From: Clostridiales bacterium | Lineage (GTDB): Bacteria > Bacillota > Clostridia > Lachnospirales > Anaerotignaceae | Direction: 5' to 3' | Length of the DNA stretch: 8,916 bases | Assembly (NCBI GenBank): GCA_018364635.1 | Contig: JAGZLR010000066.1 | Coordinates: forward strand, 1 to 8,916 | Part shown: positions 1 to 5,669 of the stretch, in pieces | Layout of the letters: each line of letters starts with the position of its first letter | Numbering within the stretch: position 1 is the stretch's first letter | The notes under the pieces: generated by a model | Databases searched by the model: none | The model's input: the letters and a program-made list of their open reading frames with translations, nothing else | Told to the model about the DNA's origin: nothing | Position numbers and translations under genes: made by a program

Positions 1-897
1 AAATCTTATCCAGATTTTGATCCTAATGGGATTGCTGACAATTGGGAGGATTTACGGAGTAGAGAGGACAGCCCACTTTTAAACCGTGCTACACAAGGCT
101 TATATCCCCCAGGATCTACGTTTAAGGTAGTGACAACACTTGCAGCGATGGAAAAGGTTGGATTTGACTTATCGAATTTTAAAGTGGACTGCAAAGGTGA
201 GGCTAATTTCCAAAATAAAATAATCCATTGTTATAATGGAAAAGCACATGGTGAACAAGATATTCATCAAGCAATGGCAAACTCTTGCAATACTTTTTTT
301 GCAACTCTTGGAAAAGAGATTGGCGGAGATCAACTACGGACTGTAGCAGACCAGCTATTGGTAAATGAAAAGTTGCCTTTTCAGCTTCCCAATAGTTCTA
401 GTTCTGTTGTAATCACAGGAGAATCGACAGAAAGTGAATTGGTAGAAACTGCAATCGGACAGGGAAAGACAGTAGTAACACCTCTTTATATGGCATGTTT
501 ATATGCTTCTATTGCAAACAATGGAATGATGATGCGACCTTATATTGTAGATCATTATGTAAATAATAAAGGCGATACGATAGGTCAAAATTTGCCTAAA
601 AAATTTGGGCAGGTTATGACAGAAACTCAGGCACAGCAATTATGTGGGTACTTAAAAGAGGTAATAGACCATGGAACAGGATCTCCAGCTGCGGTATCAG
701 GAATTGATATTGCTGGAAAAACGGGCACTGCAGAAAATCCTTCAGGATCAGACCATTCTTGGTTTATTGGATTTGGACCTTATGAATCACCGCAGGTAGT
801 AGTGGCTGTTGTTTTAGAAAATGCCAAGGAAGGACAAAGAGCTACATTAATAGCACATAATATTTTTCAAGCATGTAAAGAAGAACTAGATTTTTAA
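1..897 (+). CDS. penicillin-binding protein, class B-type transpeptidase (5'-truncated by window edge)
   Basis: This is the C-terminal 298 residues of a D,D-transpeptidase that cross-links peptidoglycan stem peptides outside the cytoplasmic membrane. The frame is open from base 1, so the start, the membrane anchor and the N-terminal dimerisation region lie to the left. All three active-site motifs are present: SxxK as STFK in the context YPPGSTFKV (nt 115-126, nucleophile Ser), SxN as SCN (nt 283-291) and KTG (nt 718-726, in AGKTGTAENP). Spacing and the HSWFIGF segment after KTG fit class B enzymes of the FtsI/PbpA type, which often sit next to an FtsW/RodA glycosyltransferase; any such partner would be outside the window. 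The stop TAA is at 895-897 and a hairpin follows at once. The family is certain; the exact division or elongation role is not. A GTG at nt 130 lies inside the domain and is not the start. Confidence 0.95.
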   Translation, partial: KSYPDFDPNGIADNWEDLRSREDSPLLNRATQGLYPPGSTFKVVTTLAAMEKVGFDLSNFKVDCKGEANFQNKIIHCYNGKAHGEQDIHQAMANSCNTFFATLGKEIGGDQLRTVADQLLVNEKLPFQLPNSSSSVVITGESTESELVETAIGQGKTVVTPLYMACLYASIANNGMMMRPYIVDHYVNNKGDTIGQNLPKKFGQVMTETQAQQLCGYLKEVIDHGTGSPAAVSGIDIAGKTGTAENPSGSDHSWFIGFGPYESPQVVVAVVLENAKEGQRATLIAHNIFQACKEELDF

Positions 898-920
898 AGC
901 GCTGGAAACAGCGCTATTTT
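898..920 (+). terminator. hairpin directly after the PBP stop, weak terminator
   Basis: Perfect 7-bp inverted repeat AGCGCTG (898-904) / CAGCGCT (909-915) around a GAAA loop, followed by ATTTTG. The GC-rich stem and GNRA-type loop should be stable, but the T tract is only four bases, so termination is probably partial. Read-through could supply the prsW-like gene, for which I see no promoter of its own. Confidence 0.5.
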
Positions 921-966
921 GTATGGGATTTTTACTTTGGATCATAATAAAGCAGGAGGCGATAGA

Positions 967-1629
967 ATGCTTTTTGATTTAGCAGTTGCTCCTGTTTTGA
1001 TCCTATCTTTTTATATATACATTCGGGACAAGTATGAAAAGGAACCAGTTCGTTTGTTAATTGTAAGTTTGATGGCAGGAATGATATCAGCATCGATTAT
1101 ATATATATTGCAAGTAAATATAAAAATTGAGATAAAAAATCAATGGATAAAACTATTTTATTTGTCCTTTATTTCCTCTGCTGGAATTGAAGAGGGTGTT
1201 AAATTTATATTTCTTTTCTTTTTAATTTGGAAAAATAAAAATTTTAATGAGCCTTTTGATGGAATTGTTTATGGAGCTTTTTTATCTCTAGGATTTGCAG
1301 GGATAGAAAATTATATTTATGTATTTCATCCAATTAAAGGAGGCTATAACACAGCTATTTTAAGAGGAATTTTTTCTGTCCCAGGACATGGTTTATTTGG
1401 TACAGCGATGGGGTATCATATGGGTATGAAAAAGTTTCCTATGAAAGGTGATAAAATAAGCTTTTTTTCAGTCTTTTTTTCTGCCTGGGTTCTTCATGGA
1501 ATATATAATGCGATTGTACTTTCCGGTTATCAATATTATTTATTGATTTTTTTACCGTATTTCTTTTTTTTGTGTCTGAGAGGACTTTTACAAATGCGTA
1601 AATTACTTTGCAGATCACCATTTAAATAA
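967..1629 (+). CDS. prsW: PrsW family intramembrane metalloprotease
   Basis: A 220-residue polytopic membrane protein of the PrsW family. In Bacillus subtilis and Clostridioides difficile PrsW makes the first cut in an anti-sigma factor during stress signalling. Family signatures are visible: EExxK (E75, E76, K79 in GIEEGVK), FDG followed by GFAGIEN (E114, N115), a histidine in PGHGLFG (H141), and WVLHGIYNA (H177). Several hydrophobic helices are evident, roughly residues 4-19, 30-48, 64-88, 100-120, 165-185 and 190-208. Start chosen at ATG 967, seven bases after a perfect AGGAGG (954-959); an upstream in-frame TTG at 919 overlaps the hairpin and lacks a ribosome binding site. No sigma or anti-sigma gene is in the window, so the substrate is unknown. 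It follows the PBP gene by 69 bp, in the same direction. Confidence 0.9.
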   Translation: MLFDLAVAPVLILSFYIYIRDKYEKEPVRLLIVSLMAGMISASIIYILQVNIKIEIKNQWIKLFYLSFISSAGIEEGVKFIFLFFLIWKNKNFNEPFDGIVYGAFLSLGFAGIENYIYVFHPIKGGYNTAILRGIFSVPGHGLFGTAMGYHMGMKKFPMKGDKISFFSVFFSAWVLHGIYNAIVLSGYQYYLLIFLPYFFFLCLRGLLQMRKLLCRSPFK

Positions 1630-1656
1630 TTGTTTAGAAATATTTTGAATCTTTAA

Positions 1657-1685
1657 TTGAAAAAAGTGTCATAAGGCAGTATACT
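1657..1685 (+). promoter_or_regulatory. sigma-A promoter for the Nudix / membrane protein unit
   Basis: TTGAAA (1657-1662), 17-bp spacer, TATACT (1680-1685). Expected transcription start is near 1692, which lies downstream of the ATG at 1688 and so argues that the Nudix gene begins at the later GTG 1718. Confidence 0.75.
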
Positions 1686-1704
1686 AAATGAAAAGAGACA
1701 ATTC

Positions 1705-1710
1705 GGAGGG
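1705..1710 (+). promoter_or_regulatory. ribosome binding site that decides the Nudix start
   Basis: GGAGGG seven bases before GTG 1718. The alternative ATG 1688 has only a weak AAGG about 11 bases upstream, and that sequence is not in the predicted transcript. Confidence 0.75.
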
Positions 1711-1717
1711 AACCATT

Positions 1718-2182
1718 GTGATTGAGGCAGTAAGTTGCGGCGGAGTCGTTATATATAAATGGAAAATATTGGTATTATATAAAAATCAAAATGGAAAGTA
1801 TGTTGGTTGGGTTTTGCCCAAAGGCACAGTAGAACAAGGAGAAACGTTTAAAGAAACTGCAATACGTGAAGTAAAAGAGGAGTCAGGGGCAGATGGGCAT
1901 ATTTTAAAATATATTGGCAAAACCCATTATGTTTTCCGTGGTTCAGAGGATATGGTGAGTAAAACTGTACACTGGTATTTGATGAGTGCTGACTCTTTTT
2001 TTTGTAAGCCTCAGGCAGAAGAGTTTTTTGTAGATGCGGGTTTTTACAAGTTCCATGAGGCATTTCATCTATTGAAATTTAATGATGAAAGAAATATGCT
2101 CAAAAGGGCGTATTTTGAATATGCTGAAATTAAGAAGAGTAAAGAAATAGCAAGAAAGAATTTTTTTAGTTTCTACCGGTAA
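1718..2182 (+). CDS. Nudix hydrolase
   Basis: A 154-residue single-domain Nudix protein, which hydrolyses a nucleoside diphosphate linked to another moiety. The Nudix box GX5EX7REUXEEXGU is intact at residues 36-58 (G36, E42, R50, E51, E54, E55, G57), so divalent-metal binding and catalysis are expected. The N-terminal strand SCGGVVIYK leading to WVLPKG is typical. The substrate cannot be read from sequence; ADP-ribose, a dinucleoside polyphosphate or a damaged nucleotide are all possible, and the WVLPKG(x)E context resembles Ap4A/diphosphoinositol-type members. I prefer GTG 1718 because of its strong ribosome binding site and the promoter position; an annotation pipeline might instead extend to ATG 1688, adding 10 residues. 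The next gene follows after 28 bp and is probably cotranscribed. Confidence 0.9.
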   Translation: MIEAVSCGGVVIYKWKILVLYKNQNGKYVGWVLPKGTVEQGETFKETAIREVKEESGADGHILKYIGKTHYVFRGSEDMVSKTVHWYLMSADSFFCKPQAEEFFVDAGFYKFHEAFHLLKFNDERNMLKRAYFEYAEIKKSKEIARKNFFSFYR

Positions 2183-2210
2183 AAATTTAATTATATAAGG
2201 AGGCGTTCAT

Positions 2211-2516
2211 ATGAAGAATTTATTCAGTGAACACGATATCAAGGAGATTATGGCAGACATCAGAAGAAAAGAAGATAAAAAGTCTATCATAATAGCCGCA
2301 ACCATTATCATTTTATTATTGGCAGCGATTGCCGCCGGTATTGCATTCATTGTGAAAAGTAAAATTTGCAATGATAAACTGGAAGAAGATTTTGATGCTG
2401 AATGGGATAGTGATGATGCACCAGAGGAGATGGATGAAACGGAAGTGGCAGCAGAGGAAGGTTGCTGCTGTACAGAGAGAGACATAGAACCTGCCAAAAT
2501 TCATCCTTTAAGCTAA
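2211..2516 (+). CDS. small single-pass membrane protein with acidic tail, unknown function
   Basis: A 101-residue protein that I do not recognise. It has a charged N-terminal cytosolic segment (residues 1-24, rich in K, R, D and E), one strong hydrophobic helix (about 25-48), and a tail that is highly acidic (about 55-83) with a CCC triplet at 85-87 and a further cysteine at 53. The positive charges on both sides of the helix leave topology ambiguous. There is a perfect AAGGAGG (2197-2203) seven bases before ATG. It follows the Nudix gene by 28 bp and precedes a strong terminator, so it is the last gene of that transcript. Its good ribosome binding site, clean membrane segment and position make it a real gene rather than a chance frame. 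No function is proposed. Confidence 0.8.
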   Translation: MKNLFSEHDIKEIMADIRRKEDKKSIIIAATIIILLLAAIAAGIAFIVKSKICNDKLEEDFDAEWDSDDAPEEMDETEVAAEEGCCCTERDIEPAKIHPLS

Positions 2517-2526
2517 GAATCAGAAT

Positions 2527-2567
2527 AAAAATCAACCATCAGGAAAGCTGGTGGTTGATTTTTTTTT
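2527..2567. terminator. strong intrinsic terminator between convergent genes
   Basis: Stem formed by 2530-2542 and 2548-2560 (13 pairs with one G-T wobble) around the loop GAAAG, followed on the plus strand by an unbroken T run (2559-2567). The A run before the stem (2527-2531) becomes a T run on the minus strand, so the same hairpin can end the GNAT transcript arriving from the right, whose stop is at 2579. Confidence 0.92.
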
Positions 2568-2578
2568 AAGAAAATGAG

Positions 2579-3016
2579 TTATAGTCCTTTTTTGAACTGA
2601 ATATATGGAAATGGTTCAAATCCAAGACTGCGATAGAGTTTCATTGCCCTGTCATTTTCAGGCTCGGTTTCTAAACGAAATCGAGTGGCTTGAGGATATG
2701 TTTTTTCTATAAATTGAAAAAACTGTTTGCCAAGTCCCAAGCTCCGGTATTCGGGCTTGATATAAAGTTCTTCAATCCAAACAACAATTCCGCCAGATTC
2801 TTGAGAAAAAGTTTTGGCTAATAATCCAAAACCAGCGGTTTTACCATCTTGTTCAATAAAGTAACCATCAACATAACGATCAGAATTGACCATTTCCTCA
2901 AATGTTGCCTTTAGATGTTGCACTGGTACAGGTGCCAAAACTGCATTTGAATGATAAAAGTCTGTTGCCATTTCTATATATTCATTTTTATCTGTTACTT
3001 CGATTTTTCTAATCAT
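2579..3016 (-). CDS. GNAT family N-acetyltransferase
   Basis: A 145-residue acyl-CoA-dependent acetyltransferase of the GNAT superfamily. Motif A is clear: EELYIKPEYRSLGLG at residues 82-96, with the R/QxxGxG/A pyrophosphate-binding loop as RSLGLG (91-96). Motif B near the C terminus is also typical, with END followed by LYRSLGFEPF (about 120-137), which normally stacks against acetyl-CoA. The size is standard for a single domain. The acceptor (a small molecule amine, an antibiotic or a protein) cannot be inferred. ATG 3016 has GGAGGT six bases upstream on the minus strand. It lies 86 bp behind the AarF-like gene in the same direction, but a separate promoter in the gap suggests independent expression. 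Confidence 0.93.
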   Translation of the reverse strand: MIRKIEVTDKNEYIEMATDFYHSNAVLAPVPVQHLKATFEEMVNSDRYVDGYFIEQDGKTAGFGLLAKTFSQESGGIVVWIEELYIKPEYRSLGLGKQFFQFIEKTYPQATRFRLETEPENDRAMKLYRSLGFEPFPYIQFKKGL

Positions 3017-3048
3017 CGCTTGACCTCCGGTAATCTGTTTTTACCATT

Positions 3049-3077
3049 ATTATATAGATTTATAAGAAAGATGGCAA
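3049..3077 (-). promoter_or_regulatory. promoter for the GNAT gene
   Basis: On the minus strand, TTGCCA (3077-3072), a 17-bp spacer and consensus TATAAT (3054-3049), 33 bp before the start codon. It sits between the AarF-like gene and the GNAT gene. Confidence 0.8.
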
Positions 3078-3102
3078 GAGGCACAAAATAGCGTCAAACC
3101 AG

Positions 3103-4686
3103 TTATTTATTGATTTTATTTGTAATAATTAAATGGATACAGAGGCCAAAAGCAATCAAATACCCTAAAACACCAACTGCCGGAATATCTAAAAGTTTAG
3201 GTTGCATATTTGTGGTACAAACAAGGCTTGAGGCAATCAATAAGGCTGCTACCAGTAATCCAATAAACAGTTTGTTTACAAGACGATCTGCCGTTTTTGT
3301 AAAAGACTCAGAAATCTGCAAGTCCATACAAATTTTCCCTTGACCTTTCAGCAAAGTTTTTAATAAATCAGACAGTAGGGATGGCATATCCAATAGTTTT
3401 TGGCTAGACTGAAATATGGACAAAGAACTATTAAGCAAAAATGTCTTCCAGTTAAAATATTTTAGTGGATTTTGAGATAAATGCAGAGCCATTAATTCGA
3501 CTAAATTTGTTGAAGTACTCAAGGTTGCTAATGTACCTTGCAGTGTAATAATTCCTCTTCCAAGCATAGATAATCCTTTAGGAAAGGATATGTGATGCCT
3601 TCGGGCAATAGATAGAAATTCCTCAATAAAAACAGCCAAATCAATGCTTGCAATTTCCTCTGAACCAAATTTTGTCAAAAAATCATCAATATCGGTATAT
3701 AATGCGGCATGATCAATTTTAGCATGACAAATACCCATAGTAAGCACGACATCTTTCAATTTTCCAATATCTCTACGTGAAAGAGCCTCAATGGCTGAGG
3801 ATAGGTTTTTTTGATCTCGAAGAGAAAGTTTGCCCATCATCCCCAGGTCGAGCCATACAATTTTGCCCTCACGTATCAAAATATTACCTGGATGTGGATC
3901 TGCATGAAAAAAACCATCATCAATAATCTGTTTGATATAGTTTTCGCTAAGTTTAAGACCAATTTCATGAAGATCATATCCGAGGTTTTGTAGAGCCTTG
4001 GTATCGCTAAGAGATCTACCTTCGATATATTCCATTACCAGAACATTAGATGTTGTCATGCTTTTTATAATTTTAGGGCAGGCAACATAACTAATGTCAT
4101 GATTCATCTGGGAGAATTCTTCAGCATTCCCTGCTTCAACCAAAAAATTCATCTCTTCTTGTGCGGTAGCCCAAAGTTCAGTGAGTACCATATCAAAGTT
4201 AATAACATCACCTGCTTTGCTTAAATAGCCTAAAATGCCTGTTGCTTTTTTTAATAAACTGATATCTTTTGCCATTGTTTCATAAATACCTGGTCGCTGT
4301 ATTTTAACGACAACAGCTGTACCGTCAAGAAGTTTTGCACGATGGACTTGAGCGATAGAAGCAGAACCTAAAGGTGTCTGATCGAAACTTGAGAATAATT
4401 GAAATAGAGGATTCCCGAAGGAGTCCTCTATTAGGGTTTGTATTTCTGAGAAGCACATAGGGGATACATCTGAGCGTAGTTTAGACAGTTCTTGGCAGTA
4501 GCTGACAGGAAGGATATCATTTCTCATAGACAAAATTTGACCCAATTTAATAAAGGTTGGACCAAGGTCCTCCATGATTTCCCGTAGTTTTTTAGGGGAA
4601 ATCCCTGTCAAAAGGTGATGTTTATTGAGGATCTCTATAATTTCTTTCAGCCTACTTTTGTCATTTTCCTTGCTTTTTACATCCAT
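3103..4686 (-). CDS. ABC1/AarF/UbiB family atypical protein kinase
   Basis: A 527-residue membrane-associated atypical kinase of the ABC1 family, whose best known members (UbiB, COQ8/ADCK3) are ATPases supporting ubiquinone synthesis. Visible hallmarks in order: the KxGQ motif KLGQ (47-50) in the N-terminal extension; the alanine-rich loop GSASIAQVH (107-115) that replaces the kinase P-loop; VVVKIQRPG with the ATP lysine K128; QEEMNFLVEA (176-185); the catalytic loop HADPHPGN (261-268); and LDLG (279-282), the DFG equivalent. Two hydrophobic helices close the protein (about 480-498 and 503-522), as in many AarF proteins. ATG 4686 has AGGAG (4699-4695) eight bases upstream. It starts 18 bp after the phasin-like gene ends, so the two form an operon. 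No quinone genes are nearby, so a role in lipid or membrane homeostasis is only an inference. Confidence 0.95.
   Translation of the reverse strand: MDVKSKENDKSRLKEIIEILNKHHLLTGISPKKLREIMEDLGPTFIKLGQILSMRNDILPVSYCQELSKLRSDVSPMCFSEIQTLIEDSFGNPLFQLFSSFDQTPLGSASIAQVHRAKLLDGTAVVVKIQRPGIYETMAKDISLLKKATGILGYLSKAGDVINFDMVLTELWATAQEEMNFLVEAGNAEEFSQMNHDISYVACPKIIKSMTTSNVLVMEYIEGRSLSDTKALQNLGYDLHEIGLKLSENYIKQIIDDGFFHADPHPGNILIREGKIVWLDLGMMGKLSLRDQKNLSSAIEALSRRDIGKLKDVVLTMGICHAKIDHAALYTDIDDFLTKFGSEEIASIDLAVFIEEFLSIARRHHISFPKGLSMLGRGIITLQGTLATLSTSTNLVELMALHLSQNPLKYFNWKTFLLNSSLSIFQSSQKLLDMPSLLSDLLKTLLKGQGKICMDLQISESFTKTADRLVNKLFIGLLVAALLIASSLVCTTNMQPKLLDIPAVGVLGYLIAFGLCIHLIITNKINK
4403..4432 (-). other. 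UUCG-capped hairpin inside the AarF-like coding sequence
   Basis: On the transcribed minus strand, arms 4432-4420 and 4415-4403 form 12 pairs with one C-A mismatch, closed by C-UUCG-G, an unusually stable tetraloop. It falls over codons for about residues 85-95. No useful T run follows, so it is not an obvious terminator. Confidence 0.6.
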
Positions 4687-4704
4687 GCACCATTCTCCTG
4701 ATCT

Positions 4705-5034
4705 TTATTCCTCATTTTTTTCCTCTTCTAGGCTTGGCTCAGCATTTTTTTGCTGTTCTACTTCTGCTATTTTTTCTTTTAAAGCGTTTAGTTCATCAGT
4801 TGTCATAGAAGAAAGTTTTTCTGTGATTGAAATATCATCGTCTCCAATACATTCGCGTAACTTTGACTTTACATTATGTTTTAGTTCCTCATTTAAAATT
4901 TTGCCCTGTTCTACAGTTAATTCACCTTTTTTTACTAACACTTCTACGAGTTCTTCTGCTTTTTCAGCAGTAACTGCTGTAGCGCCAATTCCTGCTAATA
5001 ATAGTTTTCTGAGGGTTTCTTTTAAAGTATCCAT
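4705..5034 (-). CDS. phasin-like small helical protein
   Basis: A 109-residue, mostly alpha-helical, charged protein resembling the short phasin/PhaF-like proteins of Firmicutes. An N-terminal amphipathic segment (LRKLLLAGIGATAVTAEKA, about residues 8-26) precedes the characteristic block VKKGELTVEQGKILNEEL (about 34-51). The C-terminal third (about 80-109) is rich in E, K and Q and probably forms a coiled coil. Phasins coat polyhydroxyalkanoate granules, but small members in bacteria without such polymers have no established role. Start chosen at ATG 5034, six bases after AAGGAGG (5047-5041); ATGs at 5040 and 5061 are too close to, or upstream of, that site. The AarF-like gene follows after 18 bp. 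Co-occurrence with AarF is familiar in clostridia, to my knowledge, and suggests a shared membrane-associated function. Confidence 0.82.
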   Translation of the reverse strand: MDTLKETLRKLLLAGIGATAVTAEKAEELVEVLVKKGELTVEQGKILNEELKHNVKSKLRECIGDDDISITEKLSSMTTDELNALKEKIAEVEQQKNAEPSLEEEKNEE

Positions 5035-5154
5035 ATACATCCTCCTTAAATTAAATAACAAATTATGTTCTTGAAATCGGCTTACGTTCCTAATTTATCA
5101 AATGTACGCAGGTAAATAATGAATATCATGACTTTCCTATGATTTCTAATTACC

Positions 5155-5182
5155 TTTATATTTATACTATACAGTTTGTCAA
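5155..5182 (-). promoter_or_regulatory. promoter for the phasin-like / AarF operon
   Basis: On the minus strand, consensus TTGACA (5182-5177), a 16-bp spacer and TATAAA (5160-5155). This predicts a start near 5148 and an untranslated leader of about 114 nt. Confidence 0.65.
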
Positions 5183-5241
5183 CAAAACTAGCAAGTAAAA
5201 TATATAATTTTTTATGATCCATAAGATTTTATTCAGAAAAA

Positions 5242-5265
5242 CAAAAAAGTTCACGCAAATGAACT
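5242..5265 (-). terminator. short hairpin with T run, possible minus-strand terminator
   Basis: AGTTCA / TGAACT arms (5265-5260 and 5253-5248 on the minus strand) around a 6-nt loop, followed at once by six T residues (5247-5242). The stem is only 6 bp with two G-C pairs. It lies upstream of the AarF-operon promoter, so it would act on antisense transcripts from the feo side, if at all. Confidence 0.3.
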
Positions 5266-5323
5266 GTCATGTTTTTTAAAAATATTTCAGTAGATAAGTG
5301 TTGTTTTATATTAGAATAGTAAA

Positions 5324-5372
5324 AGACTTTTTTGACATATTTCTTTCATAACATTATAATAGAAAAAAGTCT
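5324..5372. repeat. inverted repeat bracketing the feo promoter
   Basis: Perfect 10-bp arms AGACTTTTTT (5324-5333) and AAAAAAGTCT (5363-5372), 29 bp apart. The left arm overlaps the first two bases of the -35 box and the right arm covers the expected transcription start. The arrangement resembles a paired operator; the binding protein is unknown. Confidence 0.45.
5332..5360 (+). promoter_or_regulatory. consensus promoter for feoA-feoB
   Basis: TTGACA (5332-5337), 17-bp spacer, TATAAT (5355-5360): a full match to the housekeeping consensus at optimal spacing. Such a strong promoter on an iron-uptake operon implies repression when iron is sufficient. The leader is about 70 nt. Confidence 0.88.
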
Positions 5373-5438
5373 AATAATCACTTTTATAATTTTAATGTGA
5401 AAGTCATGTTTTGTATATAGAAAGAAAGGATAAGAACG

Positions 5439-5669
5439 ATGACATTAGATGAGGGAAAAATAGGGCATGAATATTTAGTACAGAGCGCAGTGCTGCCGCT
5501 TCAGGTGGAAAAACGTATGGAAGCTTTAGGTATGACACAGGGGACTAAAATTAAGTTAATGAGAAAAAAGGGCAAGGGAACATCTGTTATTTTGCTGCGT
5601 GGCACGAGGTTCGCTGTTGGCTGTGGAATTACGTCTAAAATTACAGTGATGGAGGCTTCTAATGAGTAA
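5439..5669 (+). CDS. feoA: FeoA, ferrous iron transport accessory protein
   Basis: A 76-residue cytosolic SH3-like protein that works with the FeoB ferrous iron transporter. The length is normal for FeoA. The family pattern is visible: an N-terminal GKIGHEYLV strand, the helix and turn VEKRMEALGMTQGTKI (residues 24-39), and the closing strands VILLRGTRFAVG with a C-terminal ITSKITV. ATG 5439 is preceded by AAAGGA (5425-5430) eight bases upstream. Its stop overlaps the feoB start by 8 nt, so the two are translationally coupled. Expression is expected from the consensus promoter 79 bp before the start codon. Confidence 0.95.
   Translation: MTLDEGKIGHEYLVQSAVLPLQVEKRMEALGMTQGTKIKLMRKKGKGTSVILLRGTRFAVGCGITSKITVMEASNE

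Larger units (their letters stand above)
5035..5438. other. divergent intergenic region between the AarF and feo operons
   Basis: 404 bp, very AT-rich, without a credible coding frame. It holds back-to-back promoters for the two operons, an inverted repeat around the feo promoter, a 10-nt motif present in the sense orientation in both leaders (GAAAGTCATG at 5399-5408 and, on the minus strand, at 5136-5127), and a small hairpin at 5242-5265. The hexamer GACTTT/AAAGTC occurs four times (5130, 5325, 5366, 5400). I could not find a convincing Fur or DtxR/IdeR box, although iron control of feoA-feoB would be expected. Confidence 0.7.

Noticed and set aside
2207..2497. 96-codon antisense frame opposite the small membrane protein
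   Set aside because: It is a serine-rich low-complexity shadow of the acidic tail; the plus-strand gene has a perfect ribosome binding site and a terminator.
4625..5074. 149-codon open frame antisense to the phasin-like gene
   Set aside because: It is serine- and phenylalanine-rich, as expected when an A-rich charged gene is read backwards, and the opposite strand has a better supported gene with a ribosome binding site and family match.
5242..5277. Plus-strand terminator or riboswitch-like leader before feoA
   Set aside because: The hairpin lies upstream of the strong feo promoter, six bases separate the stem from the plus-strand T run, and no known riboswitch core is visible.
5127..5408. 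Invertible promoter segment between the CATGACTTTC / GAAAGTCATG repeats
   Set aside because: The arms are only 10 bp, shorter than usual for phase-variable promoters, and inversion would merely exchange two promoters; shared regulation is simpler.
5340..5438. Fur or DtxR box at the feo promoter
   Set aside because: ATTATAAT and AATAATCA fragments occur, but no 19-bp dyad close to either consensus could be assembled.
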